DNA of 64,000 bases, taken from positions 1,898,501-1,962,500 of the forward strand of contig NZ_CP150919.1 in NCBI RefSeq assembly GCF_039909015.1, in the 5' to 3' direction. The notes under the pieces were generated by a model, which had not been told where the DNA came from, ran no database searches, and saw nothing but the letters and a program-made list of their open reading frames with translations. The translations under genes were made by a program, and so were the position numbers. Position 1 is the stretch's first letter. Each line of letters starts with the position of its first letter. The DNA is from Pseudomonas grandcourensis (GTDB lineage: Bacteria; Pseudomonadota; Gammaproteobacteria; Pseudomonadales; Pseudomonadaceae). Of this stretch, positions 34,998 through 44,441 are shown piece by piece.

Positions 34998-35711
34998 ATG
35001 CGTGAAGAGGCAACAAAAGCGGTAACAGCCATCGGCCAGGTGCTTCAGGAGCAGATCGACCACGGACTGTTGACCCCCGGCAGCAAATTGCCGGCCGAGC
35101 GCAAGCTCAGTGAATTGTTCGGCACCACGCGGATCACTTTGCGTGAAGCGTTGTTGCAGTTGGAGTCACAGGGGCAGATTTATCGCGAGGAGCGTCGCGG
35201 CTGGTTCGTCTCGCCGCCACGCCTGGCCTACAACCTCATGCAGCGCAGCCACTTTCACGCGATGGTCAGCGCCCAGGGGCGGGTGCCCTCCACCGAGGTG
35301 ATTTCGGCGCGATTGCAACCGGCATCGGCGGCGGTGTGTGCCTGGCTGCAATTGCCGGCGCTGTCGAGCGTGATCCAGATCTGCCGCGCACGGCGGATCG
35401 ACGGGCGACTGGTGCTGTATGTGGAGCACTATCTGAACCCGCAGTACTTTCCCGGGATCCTCGATTTCGATTTGAATCAGTCGATCACCGAGTTGTATGC
35501 GCGGCATTACGATTTGCACTACGGGCGGGTGCGCTTCGAGATTGTGCCCACGGCATTGTCAGTGGATGCGGCGGCGGCGTTGAAGGTGTCAACAGGCAGC
35601 CCGGGCTTGCAGATTGCCCGGGTCAACTATGACCAGCATGAGCGGTTGATCGATTGTGATCTGGAGTTTTGGCGGCATGATGCGATTCATGTGGGGGTTG
35701 ATGTTGTATAA
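34998..35711 (+). CDS. GntR-family regulator with UTRA domain
   Basis: A 237-residue HutC-subfamily regulator. The N-terminal winged helix includes KLPAERKLSELFGTTRITLR (about 36-55), and the C-terminal UTRA effector domain (about 95-230) has RARRIDGRLVLYVEHYLNP. It is divergent from the ABC/hydrolase operon and two matching operators flank the intergenic region, so it very likely controls the operon in response to the imported compound. HutC relatives include PhnF/PhnR of phosphonate loci. Confidence 0.9.
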   Translation: MREEATKAVTAIGQVLQEQIDHGLLTPGSKLPAERKLSELFGTTRITLREALLQLESQGQIYREERRGWFVSPPRLAYNLMQRSHFHAMVSAQGRVPSTEVISARLQPASAAVCAWLQLPALSSVIQICRARRIDGRLVLYVEHYLNPQYFPGILDFDLNQSITELYARHYDLHYGRVRFEIVPTALSVDAAAALKVSTGSPGLQIARVNYDQHERLIDCDLEFWRHDAIHVGVDVV

Positions 35712-35889
35712 GTTTGGCTTTGATGATCGCAGATTAATAAAGTTGATCCAGAGTTGAGTGTGCTGACTAAATATACTGAAATTATAAGTTTGTTGTTTGT
35801 CTTGTGTGTTCTGTCTTGCTTTATGTAAGGTTGTCTTGGGTCGCTATTGTGTTGCGATCTTGATAGGGTTTTTATATAGGGATATTAGT

Positions 35890-36435
35890 ATGTTTAATAA
35901 TAGGGTTGATGAGTTGGATTTATCGTTTCGTGCAACCATGAGTATTTTTGGGAGACCTGTTTCAGTTCTTTCTCCCGGAAGAGTCGGCACTCAAGTGGCT
36001 CAGGTTAAGCCGACAACGTTTCATTTTTACTGTTTCGCTAATCAGTATATTGTCTCTGTTGGGGATATAGCAGGGAAACAATATGTTGTTTTGGACGATG
36101 ACGGATACCTTGGTATTGGAAAGCGCGCAGAGCATTTCGGTATTTTCGATCTCGAAAACAGTTCTCCGTTGAGTAGAAATCATCCTCAAGGTGAGGTGGA
36201 TATTTACTTGTACTCATCCAAGACTGAACGGGTTATGCAGTTTGAGGGGGATAATGCTTTTGATGATCAGGAAACACTTTACAATTTCTTGATTGCGGGG
36301 CGGAAAGTCAGGAGGGAAAATTTAAGTGGTGAAGTTAGTTATATGGTGCCAGATGGGCGAGGCGCGTGGATGCGATATCCAGCCAATAAGCCCTTCACGC
36401 CTAAACCAGTACCCATCGTATTGAATATCCAATAA
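35890..36435 (+). CDS. AT-rich orphan protein, 181 aa
   Basis: The ATG at 35890 has AGGGA 9 bases upstream. The protein (MFNNRVDELDLSFRATMSIF) has no signal peptide or membrane helix; beta-rich stretches such as HFYCFANQYIVSVGDIAGK and QYVVLDDDGYLGIG suggest a beta-sandwich. The gene and its 180-base leader are strikingly AT-rich with codons (TTT, ATT, GTT, GAT) unlike the flanking genes, indicating transfer. It breaks the otherwise conserved UTRA-regulator/MscS neighbourhood. No family recognised; an effector, toxin or phage-derived protein cannot be excluded. Confidence 0.65.
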   Translation: MFNNRVDELDLSFRATMSIFGRPVSVLSPGRVGTQVAQVKPTTFHFYCFANQYIVSVGDIAGKQYVVLDDDGYLGIGKRAEHFGIFDLENSSPLSRNHPQGEVDIYLYSSKTERVMQFEGDNAFDDQETLYNFLIAGRKVRRENLSGEVSYMVPDGRGAWMRYPANKPFTPKPVPIVLNIQ

Positions 36436-36539
36436 TCGTAAAAAGCTTGTGAGGCTTTTTGCCGAGGTCTGTTCCACTGAACTAAAGAATATTTAAGCGA
36501 AAGCAGCTCGGGGTTCCTCCCCGAGTTGCACCTTGTTCG

Positions 36540-38693
36540 TTATTCCTTTTCCTGCCCACTGCCCTCCGTTACTACCTGAATACTCATCCGCGGCATCGCC
36601 AGATCCATCCCGGCTTCATCCATGTGCCGCTTGAGTGACAGGTTGAACGCTCGCGACACCTCCCACTGTTTGATCGGCGCAGTCTTGAAGCGGGCGCGCA
36701 GGATCGCGTTGCCCGACTCGAAACTTTCCACCCCCTGGAACTCCAGCGGCGACCAGATGTTGCGTCGCTGCAATGGATCGGTGCGCATTTTCTGGCCGAC
36801 CTCGCGCATCAGTTTGATGGCGTTGTCGATGTCCATGTTGGCCGGCACCGCTACCCGGAAGATCGCGTAGCCGAATTCCCGGGAGTAGTTCTTGATGCTT
36901 TTGATTTCACTGAACGGAATGGTGTGGACGATGCCGTCGATGTCCCGCAGGCGCACGGTGCGGATGGTCAGGCCTTCGACTGTGCCGAGGTGGCCGCCGA
37001 CATCCACGTAGTCGTCGATGGCCAGGGAGTCTTCGATGATGATGAACAACCCGGTAATCAGGTCGGCTACCAGTGACTGCGCACCAAAACCGATGGCCAG
37101 GCCGATCACGCCGGCACCGGCCAGCAGTGGCGTGACGTTCATGCCCATGTTCGCCAGGGCAACGATCAGCGCGACGATGAAAATGGCCACGAACAGCACG
37201 TTGCGGATCAGCGGCATCATCGTTTGTGCGCGGGCATTGGCCAGGCCTTTGCGCGAGCGGGTGAGTGCGTGATGCACGGCGGTGTCGCTCAGAATCCAGA
37301 TCAGCCAGGCAAACAGCAGCGTGCCGGCGAGGCTGAACAATTTGACGCTGACTTCATGGCCATCGCCTTCGGTAAAGCGGATCAACGACATGCCCCAGAC
37401 CCGCAGGCCGAGCTCGATAAACCCCAGCCACACCAGCAGGTGGGCGATGGTGTAGAAGAAATTTCTCAGCCGTTCCGAATACACGGCGTAGCGCCGGATA
37501 CCGCGTTGGGGTTTGAGGCCGTGGCGGCGTACCAGGCCGTTGATGACCATGCACAGCACCAGCAACACGGTACAGATCAGCGACTGGCGCAGGGCGGTGC
37601 TGGTGTCGCCGGCGGAAATGAACGTCGCGAACAGCGAGATGGCCACCAGCACCAGCGCCGGTACGTACCAGAAGGTGCCGAGAATCGACAGGGTATCGTT
37701 GAGCGCGCGACGGGTCAGGCGCCGGGACAGCGGCTGGTTGCGGATCAGGTGGGCGATCGGCCGGCGGAAGCGCAGGATAAAGCGCCCCGTGGAGAGCGCG
37801 GCCAGGACATTGGCAACCGTCGCGGCGGTATGGGCCAGATGGCTGCCGAGGCTGTTGACCAGTTGCGGATCGCTCAGGGCTTCGCCAAACGCGGCGAAGC
37901 TGCCGATCAGCCACAGCGGCCGAAACGCCTGGTGCCGCAGGATGTACAAGGCACGGTGGCGGTGTGGGCCGTCGAGCAGGGAAAAGGCAATCACGCAGAT
38001 GGCCGAGAAGCAGGTGCCGACCACCAGCGCATAGGCCAGCACCATCGCCAGGCTCTTGCCCAGGGACGAGGGCAGGGCGTAGCTCATGTAGACCGTGATC
38101 ACCAGGGCGATCAGCCATGGCCCGAGTTTGCGCAGCGCAAAACGCAGCATGTCCAGGGCCCGGGGGTGCTGCGGCAGTTCTTCGGTCAGGCCGAAACGCA
38201 TCCGCACGCGGTGGCTGATCCAGATCAGGGCGGCGGCCAGCAGGCTCCAGACCATCAGGATCATGGCAAAGGCGAACAGCATGGGCAGCCATTCATTGGC
38301 CGGCAGCGCCAGCGCCACCAGTTCTTCCCTGGCCTGCTCGAACTCACTGGACCAGCGCATGAGCGGACTGTCGTCGCCGGAAAACTTTTTCTCGAAATTG
38401 GCCAGAGTTCCGCCGATCAGGCCCAGCACGCCTTCTTCGGTAATCGGCTGGGCCTGTTTGGTGGTGTCACGGAGCTTTTTCAGGTCGGCCAGCAGCTTGG
38501 TGCGTTGCTGGTCGTTTTCCAGTGACTTGATCACTTCGTCCAGGGACTGCCCCAGCGGTATCTGTGCTTCGGGCTGCGCCTTGGCCTGGTTGAGCAGGCC
38601 AGGCAGGCCGGCCGCCTGGGCAGGCGCCACTGACAGCAGCGTCATCAGGCAGACAAGGAAAAAACAAGGGAGGGCAAAAAGACGAGCGAACAC
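36540..38693 (-). CDS. Large MscS-type mechanosensitive channel
   Basis: A 717-residue MscS-family protein (GTG start). Signal peptide to about residue 27, a periplasmic helical N-terminal domain, about ten membrane helices, the MscS pore helix GLAIGFGAQSLVADLITGLF near residue 550, then the beta domain (VEGLTIRTVRLRDIDG) and a cytoplasmic vestibule. Length and plan match E. coli YbiO/YnaI-class large channels, which open under hypo-osmotic stress. Monocistronic. Confidence 0.9.
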   Translation of the reverse strand: MFARLFALPCFFLVCLMTLLSVAPAQAAGLPGLLNQAKAQPEAQIPLGQSLDEVIKSLENDQQRTKLLADLKKLRDTTKQAQPITEEGVLGLIGGTLANFEKKFSGDDSPLMRWSSEFEQAREELVALALPANEWLPMLFAFAMILMVWSLLAAALIWISHRVRMRFGLTEELPQHPRALDMLRFALRKLGPWLIALVITVYMSYALPSSLGKSLAMVLAYALVVGTCFSAICVIAFSLLDGPHRHRALYILRHQAFRPLWLIGSFAAFGEALSDPQLVNSLGSHLAHTAATVANVLAALSTGRFILRFRRPIAHLIRNQPLSRRLTRRALNDTLSILGTFWYVPALVLVAISLFATFISAGDTSTALRQSLICTVLLVLCMVINGLVRRHGLKPQRGIRRYAVYSERLRNFFYTIAHLLVWLGFIELGLRVWGMSLIRFTEGDGHEVSVKLFSLAGTLLFAWLIWILSDTAVHHALTRSRKGLANARAQTMMPLIRNVLFVAIFIVALIVALANMGMNVTPLLAGAGVIGLAIGFGAQSLVADLITGLFIIIEDSLAIDDYVDVGGHLGTVEGLTIRTVRLRDIDGIVHTIPFSEIKSIKNYSREFGYAIFRVAVPANMDIDNAIKLMREVGQKMRTDPLQRRNIWSPLEFQGVESFESGNAILRARFKTAPIKQWEVSRAFNLSLKRHMDEAGMDLAMPRMSIQVVTEGSGQEKE

Positions 38694-38771
38694 TAGGCGG
38701 TCAACCTCGCAGGGAGCGGATCGACCGAGTGTACGAGCCCGTCAAAATCAATGCGAGCCAAGGGCGATGAA

Positions 38772-38948
38772 TTATTCGTTGAGTTTGGCGAGGATCTTGA
38801 TCACCACGGTCGCGAGAATGGTCAGCATGCCGATCCACATGGCAAACACACCAGCATTTTTATCGCGAAAGTTGAAGCCGACGGCCAGCAGGAGCATCCC
38901 GGCAAGAATCGGAATCAGCATGGCGTGGAAGGTAGACATCGAAATCAT
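38772..38948 (-). CDS. Small inner-membrane protein, 58 aa
   Basis: Starting at ATG 38948 (AAGG 8 bases upstream) gives a 58-residue protein with two hydrophobic helices (AMLIPILAGMLLLAVGF and GVFAMWIGMLTILATVVIKI) joined by a charged turn FRDKNAG. A longer frame to 39059 reads through a repeat and is not credible. Function unknown; small two-helix proteins often modulate larger membrane complexes. Confidence 0.7.
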   Translation of the reverse strand: MISMSTFHAMLIPILAGMLLLAVGFNFRDKNAGVFAMWIGMLTILATVVIKILAKLNE

Positions 38949-39013
38949 GGAGACAGCCTTGTCAAAGGGATACTTGAAGTCTAGGCCGCTTTTGATGCGG
39001 CCGGTGTGATGTG

Positions 39014-39110
39014 TGTAGGAGCTGCCGAAGGCTGCGATCTTTTGATCTTCGGCGAACAATCATGGCGTCAAAATCAGAATCAAAAGATCGCAGCCTGCGG
39101 CAGCTCCTAC
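39014..39110. repeat. Inverted GATCGCAGCCT-type dispersed repeat
   Basis: GTAGGAGCTGCCGAAGGCTG at 39014 and the inverted CAGCCTGCGGCAGCTCCTAC ending at 39110 flank about 35 bases. Same family as the perfect repeat at 16240-16318 but with a diverged left arm. Confidence 0.8.
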
Positions 39111-39115
39111 CGGCG

Positions 39116-40405
39116 TTACGGCAACTCGCGGCAGGCGTAGAACGCGCTCAGCACCTTGACCAGATGCGCCAGGTCATGGCTGCCGCACAGTTCGCGGATC
39201 GAGTGCATGGCGAACGTCGGCAGGCCGATGTCCACGGTGCGCACGCCCAGGTGGCTGGCGGTGATCGGGCCGATCGTCGAACCACAGCCCATGTCGCTGC
39301 GCACCACGAAGCTTTGCACCGGCACTTCTTCAGCCATGCACAGGTGACGGAAGAACCCGGCGGTTTCGCTGTTTGTGGCGTAGCGCTGGTTGCTGTTGAC
39401 CTTGATCACCGGGCCAGCGTTGAGTTTCGGGCCGTGGTTGGCGTCGTGCTTGTCGGCGTAGTTCGGATGCACGCCGTGGGCGTTGTCAGCCGAAACCAGC
39501 AGGGATTTCTGAATGGTGCGTACGAATTCATCACCTTCAGGCAGCAGGCGACGCAAGGTTTGCTCAAGCATCGGGCCGTCGGCACCGCAGGCCGAGCAGG
39601 AACCGACTTCTTCGTGGTCGTTGCAGACCAGCACGCAGGTTTCGTCGGTGTCGGCCGTCAGCAGCGCTTGCAGGCCGGCGTAGCACGACAGCAGGTTGTC
39701 CAGGCGCGCGCCGGCGATGAAGTCGCCATGCAGGCCAATGACCGCCGCGCTTTGGGTGTCGTAGAAACTCAACTCGTAATCGAGCACCACGTCGGCATTC
39801 AGGCCGTGTTCGCGGGCGAGCTGGTCGGTGAGCACCGCGCGGAAGTCAACGCGCTCGTCACCGGCAAATTGCGCGAGGATCGGCGGCAGTTCGGTCTGGG
39901 CATTGATTGCCCAACCCATGTTGGCTTCCCGGTTGAGGTGAATCGCCAGGTTCGGAATGATCGCGACCGGGGCCTTGAAGTCGATCAACTGGCTTTCGAC
40001 CTTGCCATCACGGCGGAAGGTTACGCGGCCCGCCAGGGACAGGTCACGGTCGAACCACGGCGCCAGCAGCGCGCCGCCATAGACTTCGACGCCCAGTTGC
40101 CAGAAGCCCTGGCGTTGCAGTTCCGGTTGCGGCTTGACGCGCAGGCACGGGCTGTCGGTGTGGGCGCCGACGAGGCGAATGCCGCCGTGCAGCGGTGAGT
40201 GACGGCCCATCTTGATCGCGACAATCGAAGAGTCGTTGCGGGTGACGTAATAGCGACCGTTGGCTTCGGTATTCCACGGCTCACGCTCGTCGAGGCGTTG
40301 ATAGCCCGCCGCTTCCAGACGCTGGACAAGGCTGGCGGTGGCATGGAACGGGGTAGGGGAGGCCTTGAGGAAATCGATCAGGCCTTGGTTCAACTCTTCG
40401 CGCAT
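39116..40405 (-). CDS. apeB: M18-family aminopeptidase
   Basis: A 429-residue M18 zinc aminopeptidase. Metal-ligand regions are visible: [13 protein letters not shown] (His85), [15 protein letters not shown] (catalytic Glu-Glu near 265), [12 protein letters not shown] (Asp/His) and the C-terminal [13 protein letters not shown] with His. It acts in the cytosol on N-terminal, often acidic, residues and forms large oligomers in relatives. Length is normal. Confidence 0.92.
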   Translation of the reverse strand: MREELNQGLIDFLKASPTPFHATASLVQRLEAAGYQRLDEREPWNTEANGRYYVTRNDSSIVAIKMGRHSPLHGGIRLVGAHTDSPCLRVKPQPELQRQGFWQLGVEVYGGALLAPWFDRDLSLAGRVTFRRDGKVESQLIDFKAPVAIIPNLAIHLNREANMGWAINAQTELPPILAQFAGDERVDFRAVLTDQLAREHGLNADVVLDYELSFYDTQSAAVIGLHGDFIAGARLDNLLSCYAGLQALLTADTDETCVLVCNDHEEVGSCSACGADGPMLEQTLRRLLPEGDEFVRTIQKSLLVSADNAHGVHPNYADKHDANHGPKLNAGPVIKVNSNQRYATNSETAGFFRHLCMAEEVPVQSFVVRSDMGCGSTIGPITASHLGVRTVDIGLPTFAMHSIRELCGSHDLAHLVKVLSAFYACRELP

Positions 40406-40510
40406 AAAGTAGCTCCAGACAGCAGTGGCGCCAGTTTAACGTATTAGCCATGGAATTGGCGGTGGGCTGATGTTGGGAGGGGCGCCGAAGTTGAATGTGA
40501 AGGCGAACCC

Positions 40511-40600
40511 TGTGGGAGCGAGCCTGCTCGCGAAGACGGAGTGTCAATCGACATTTGCATTGTCTGATACACCGCTTTCGCGAGCAGGCTCGCTCCCACA
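40511..40600. repeat. REP pair
   Basis: Inverted REP cores GGGAGCGAGCCTGCTCGCG and CGCGAGCAGGCTCGCTCCC between the aminopeptidase and rluA genes. Confidence 0.85.
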
Positions 40601-40618
40601 CTGACTGCAGTTGTAGCT

Positions 40619-41254
40619 TCAGAACGGTGCCGGACACTCGAAGCGCAGGCGCTCGCCACTTTGCGGGTGGGTGAAGCTGAGCATGCTCGCGTGCAGGCAC
40701 AATCGCGGCCAGGCCGCCAGCGCTTGTTCATGGGCATAGAGCCCGTCACCCAGCAGCGGATGGCCAATCGAGAGCATGTGCACGCGCAACTGGTGGGAAC
40801 GGCCGGTGATCGGTGTCAGTTCGACGCGGCACCAGTTGCCGCAACGTTCGAGCACCTTCCAGAAGGTCAGCGCATGTTTGCCGAATTCATGGTCGACCAC
40901 GTGGCGCGGCTTGGTCGGCGGGTCGTAGCGCAAGGGCAGGTCGATGCTGCCGCTGTCCAGTTCCGGCTGACCCCAGCACAGGGCGGTGTAGGCCTTTTCC
41001 GTTTCGCGGTCGTGAAATTGCCGGGACAGCTCGCGATGGGTATCCGGGTCGCGGGCCAGCAGGATGATGCCGGACGTCTCCCAGTCCAGTCGGTGGACGA
41101 TTCGCGCTTCCGGGTAGCCGTTTTCCTGCAGGCGGGTAATCAGGCAGTCCTTGTTGTCATCGGCCCGGCCAGGGACAGAGAGCAACAGGGTCGGTTTGTT
41201 CACCACCAGTACGGCGGCATCCTGATGGATGATGTGGATGTTGGACAACGGCAT
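40619..41254 (-). CDS. rluA: RluA-family pseudouridine synthase
   Basis: A 211-residue pseudouridine synthase lacking an S4 domain, as in RluA (modifies 23S rRNA U746 and tRNA U32). The catalytic Asp is in HRLDWETSGIILLARD (about residues 55-70), and the conserved LTPITGRSHQLRVHM follows near 150. It lies downstream of the min operon on the same strand. Confidence 0.9.
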   Translation of the reverse strand: MPLSNIHIIHQDAAVLVVNKPTLLLSVPGRADDNKDCLITRLQENGYPEARIVHRLDWETSGIILLARDPDTHRELSRQFHDRETEKAYTALCWGQPELDSGSIDLPLRYDPPTKPRHVVDHEFGKHALTFWKVLERCGNWCRVELTPITGRSHQLRVHMLSIGHPLLGDGLYAHEQALAAWPRLCLHASMLSFTHPQSGERLRFECPAPF

Positions 41255-41281
41255 TAAAACAGCCTCGTAACAAACGCCAAC

Positions 41282-41325
41282 GGCGGCTCAGGTCCCTTCC
41301 GGTTGCAGAAGGGACCTGAGCCGCC
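41282..41325 (-). terminator. Long hairpin after minE
   Basis: Perfect 18-bp stem (GGCGGCTCAGGTCCCTTC and its complement) with an 8-base loop, 20 bases past minE. There is no good T-run on the minus side, so it may stabilise mRNA rather than terminate. Confidence 0.6.
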
Positions 41326-41345
41326 GTGGCTCCTGGCGGATCGAC

Positions 41346-41600
41346 TCAGCGATCAGGCAGGGTGATATTGAGTTCCAGAATCGAGCAACTGCCCTGGCTT
41401 TCCAGTGCGACATGCACGTCATCGGACCCGATATTGACGTACTTGCGGATCACCTCGACCAGTTCCTTCTGCAAGGCCGGCAGGTAGTCCGGGGTACTGC
41501 GTTGGCCGCGTTCGTGCGCCACGATGATCTGTAGACGCTCTTTCGCTACCGACGCGGTGCTTTGCTTTTTGTTGGCACGAAAGAAGTCAAAAAGGTTCAT
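41346..41600 (-). CDS. minE: Cell division topological specificity factor MinE
   Basis: An 84-residue MinE with the N-terminal membrane-binding segment [11 protein letters not shown], the MinD-interacting helix around [16 protein letters not shown], and a C-terminal dimer domain. Only 3 bases separate it from minD. It drives pole-to-pole oscillation of MinCD. Confidence 0.96.
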   Translation of the reverse strand: MNLFDFFRANKKQSTASVAKERLQIIVAHERGQRSTPDYLPALQKELVEVIRKYVNIGSDDVHVALESQGSCSILELNITLPDR

Positions 41601-41603
41601 TGC

Positions 41604-42416
41604 TTAGTTGCCTCCAAACAGGCGCTCGAAGAATCCCTTCTTCTGTACATCAAGGAAACGATGCTCCACGGTTTTGCCCAGCAGGCGGTCAACGGTATCG
41701 CTGTAGGCCTGGCCGGCATCGCTCTGGTCGTCGAGGATCACCGGAACGCCCTGGTTGGATGCCTTGAGCACCGCCTGGGATTCAGGGATCACGCCGAGCA
41801 GGGTCACCGATAGGATTTCCTTGACGTCTTCGACGCCAAGCATTTCGCCTTTTTCGACACGCTCCGGGTGGTAGCGGGTGATCAGCAGGTGTTCCTTGAT
41901 CGGGTCTTCACCGCGTTCGGCGCGACGGGACTTGCTGGCCAGCAGGCCGAGCATGCGGTCGGAGTCACGTACCGAAGAGACTTCCGGGTTGGTCACGACG
42001 ATCGCTTCGTCAGCGAAGTACATGGCCAGGTGGGCGCCTTTCTCGATGCCTGCCGGGGAGTCGCAGACCACGAACTCAAAGTCTTCCTTGAGTTGCATCA
42101 GGACTTTTTCCACGCCTTCGACGGTCAGCGCGTCTTTGTCGCGGGTCTGGCTGGCGGCCAGCACGTAGAGGTTTTCCAGGCGCTTGTCTTTGATCAGGGC
42201 CTGTTGCAGGTTGGCTTCGCCGTTGACCACGTTGACGAAGTCATACACCACGCGGCGCTCGCAACCCATGATCAAGTCGAGGTTACGCAAGCCCACGTCG
42301 AAGTCGACGATCACTGTTTTGTGGCCGCGCAGAGCGAGGCCGGTACCGATAGCGGCGCTGGTGGTGGTCTTACCCACACCACCCTTGCCGGATGTAACCA
42401 CGAGAATCTTGGCCAA
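41604..42416 (-). CDS. minD: Septum-site-determining ATPase MinD
   Basis: A 270-residue ParA-like ATPase with deviant Walker A GKGGVGKTT (residues 10-18), switch I/II segments (VDFDVGLRNLD, VCDSPAGIEKG) and the C-terminal amphipathic membrane helix KGFFERLFGGN. Recruits MinC to the membrane. Normal length. Confidence 0.97.
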   Translation of the reverse strand: MAKILVVTSGKGGVGKTTTSAAIGTGLALRGHKTVIVDFDVGLRNLDLIMGCERRVVYDFVNVVNGEANLQQALIKDKRLENLYVLAASQTRDKDALTVEGVEKVLMQLKEDFEFVVCDSPAGIEKGAHLAMYFADEAIVVTNPEVSSVRDSDRMLGLLASKSRRAERGEDPIKEHLLITRYHPERVEKGEMLGVEDVKEILSVTLLGVIPESQAVLKASNQGVPVILDDQSDAGQAYSDTVDRLLGKTVEHRFLDVQKKGFFERLFGGN

Positions 42417-42618
42417 GGTGTTTCACCCCTAAGGAAAAAGGACTTTTCAGTCCCTGAAAAACATCTCCTGAAAAACTACTGCAGTCGGACAGCCTTGGCT
42501 GGAATCCGGTTTTGAGCGGCGTTTACCCCCGGTAAACACTGCTTTCGGCCTTTTTCCTACTTCGTTTGAGCCGTTTTCGCTACGTTTTAGAGATGCTTGG
42601 AAAATGCGGCAGTATCCG

Positions 42619-43356
42619 TTAAAGCCGAATGATGTTCAACACGTCGCCGGACAGGCTGACCTGCACACCCGAACCCCATAGAGGGTCGCGGCGCAGATCT
42701 TCGGAAACCTTGTAATGCCCGGCGATGGAAATCAGTTCAGCACTCATTTGCTGACAGAAAATCCGCGCCTTGGTGTCGCCCTTGACGCCGGCCAACACGC
42801 GACCACGCATCGGGCCGTATACATGGATGTTGCCATCGGCGAGAAGTTCCGCCCCCGGGCTGACCGAGGAGATCACCACCAGATCGCAGCCCTGGGCATA
42901 AATCTGCTGACCGCCGCGTACCGGCGAGGTGATGATTTTCGTCGGCTTGATGGTCGGCTCGGGCGGTTTTTCCGGTTTTTTCTTCGGTTCGCCTTCGGTG
43001 AGGTCCAGTGGACGCTCCCGGGCACCGGACGGTGGCAACACCGGCAGGTCGACCGCGATGGCGGCGGCGATGTCTTCGATACGGCTGGCACGGATCGCCA
43101 GGGTACGCAGGCCATGCTGGCGGCAGACGCGCATCAGCCCTGGCAGATCGACCGCGCCTTCGTTGGCCGGGAGTTTGTCCAGGGCCAGTACCAGCGGCGC
43201 GTTGCTGAAGAAGTTGGGCGCCTGGGCGACCTTGGCGGCCAGTTGCCGATCAAGGCTTTCGAGGTCGTTACGGGCCAGTTCCAGCACCGTAATGGCCAGC
43301 ATGCTGCCCTTCAACTGGAACACGGGATCTTGGTCTAGCGGTTCGGTTTGGCTCAT
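42619..43356 (-). CDS. minC: Septum inhibitor MinC
   Basis: A 245-residue MinC. The start [17 protein letters not shown] at 43356 matches the pseudomonad form; an 8-codon upstream extension is doubtful. N-terminal FtsZ-inhibiting domain (about 1-105), a charged Pro/Lys linker ([16 protein letters not shown]) and the C-terminal MinD-binding beta-helix ([19 protein letters not shown]). A 202-base gap before minD may hold its own promoter. Confidence 0.96.
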   Translation of the reverse strand: MSQTEPLDQDPVFQLKGSMLAITVLELARNDLESLDRQLAAKVAQAPNFFSNAPLVLALDKLPANEGAVDLPGLMRVCRQHGLRTLAIRASRIEDIAAAIAVDLPVLPPSGARERPLDLTEGEPKKKPEKPPEPTIKPTKIITSPVRGGQQIYAQGCDLVVISSVSPGAELLADGNIHVYGPMRGRVLAGVKGDTKARIFCQQMSAELISIAGHYKVSEDLRRDPLWGSGVQVSLSGDVLNIIRL

Positions 43357-43474
43357 GGTCGGCATACAACGACTTGTCACTAAAAGTGCCGAGACTTATA
43401 ACGAGAACGCCCGCGGGCCGCAAGCCGGGTCGAACGATGTAGAATGCGCGGCCATTGTCATTCCGGAAGCATTA

Positions 43475-44407
43475 ATGGACCGCCCGCGTTTTCGAAAAGC
43501 ATTTCTATCTCCACGTTTCTGGCCGTTGTGGTGTGGCTTGGGGCTGTTGTGGCTGATCGTCCAGCTGCCGTATCCGGCACTGCTGTGGATCGGTCGTGTC
43601 CTGGGCGCTTTGATGTATCGGGTAGCCGGCGACAGACGGCGCATTGCCAAGCGCAATCTGGAACTGTGTTTTCCGGAAAAAACCGCCGCCGAACGCAAGC
43701 GCCTGCTCAAGGAAAACTTCGCCTCCACCGGCATCGCTTTCTTTGAAATGGCGATGAGCTGGTGGTGGTCGCGCAAGCGCCTGGCGAGTCTCGCTCATAT
43801 CGAAGGGCTGGAGCATTTGCAGAAGGCCCAGCGTGAGGGCAAGGGCGTGATCCTGATGGCCCTGCACTTCACGACGCTGGAAATCGGCGCGGCGTTGCTC
43901 GGTCAGCAGCACACCATCGACGGCATGTACCGCGAGCACAAGAATCCGCTGTTCGACTACATCCAGCGCCAGGGCCGCGAGCGGCACAACCTCGATTCGC
44001 TGGCGGTGGAGCGCGAAGACGTGCGCGGCATGCTCAAATTGCTGCGCTCGGGTCGGGCGATCTGGTACGCACCGGATCAGGACTACGGCGCCAAGCAAAG
44101 CATTTTCGTGCCGCTGTTCGGCATTCAGGCCGCGACCGTCACCGCAACCAGCAAGTTTGCGCGCCTGGGCAAGGCGCTGGTGGTGCCGTTCACCCAGGAG
44201 CGTCTGGCGGACGGCAGCGGTTATCGCCTGGTGATCCATGCGCCGCTCGAAGGCTTCCCCGGCGAAACCGAAGAAGAGGACTGCCTGCGCATCAATCAAT
44301 GGATCGAAAGCGTTCTGCGCGAGCATCCCGAGCAATACCTGTGGGCCCACCGCCGCTTCAAGAGCCGTCCACCGGGCGAGCCCAAGCTGTACGCCAAGCG
44401 CGGTTGA
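43475..44407 (+). CDS. lpxL: Lipid A lauroyl (HtrB/LpxL) acyltransferase
   Basis: A 310-residue inner-membrane acyltransferase that adds a secondary acyl chain to lipid A. N-terminal membrane helix (LWCGLGLLWLIVQLPYPALLW), the catalytic HX4E of the LpxL family in ALHFTTLEIG near residue 131, and APDQDYGAKQSIFVPLFG. The frame is open far upstream (through minC antisense); ATG 43475 with GGAAG upstream is the correct start. Divergent from minC. Confidence 0.92.
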   Translation: MDRPRFRKAFLSPRFWPLWCGLGLLWLIVQLPYPALLWIGRVLGALMYRVAGDRRRIAKRNLELCFPEKTAAERKRLLKENFASTGIAFFEMAMSWWWSRKRLASLAHIEGLEHLQKAQREGKGVILMALHFTTLEIGAALLGQQHTIDGMYREHKNPLFDYIQRQGRERHNLDSLAVEREDVRGMLKLLRSGRAIWYAPDQDYGAKQSIFVPLFGIQAATVTATSKFARLGKALVVPFTQERLADGSGYRLVIHAPLEGFPGETEEEDCLRINQWIESVLREHPEQYLWAHRRFKSRPPGEPKLYAKRG

Positions 44408-44441
44408 GTAACCGTTTTTCCAAGCACCATGGAGTGTTGCG

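Noticed and set aside
38949..39059. Longer start for the small membrane protein
   Set aside because: The extra codons run through the dispersed repeat at 39014-39110 and look non-coding.
42929..43474. Upstream extension of the lipid A acyltransferase frame
   Set aside because: Antisense to minC and its promoter; the family N-terminus begins at 43475.
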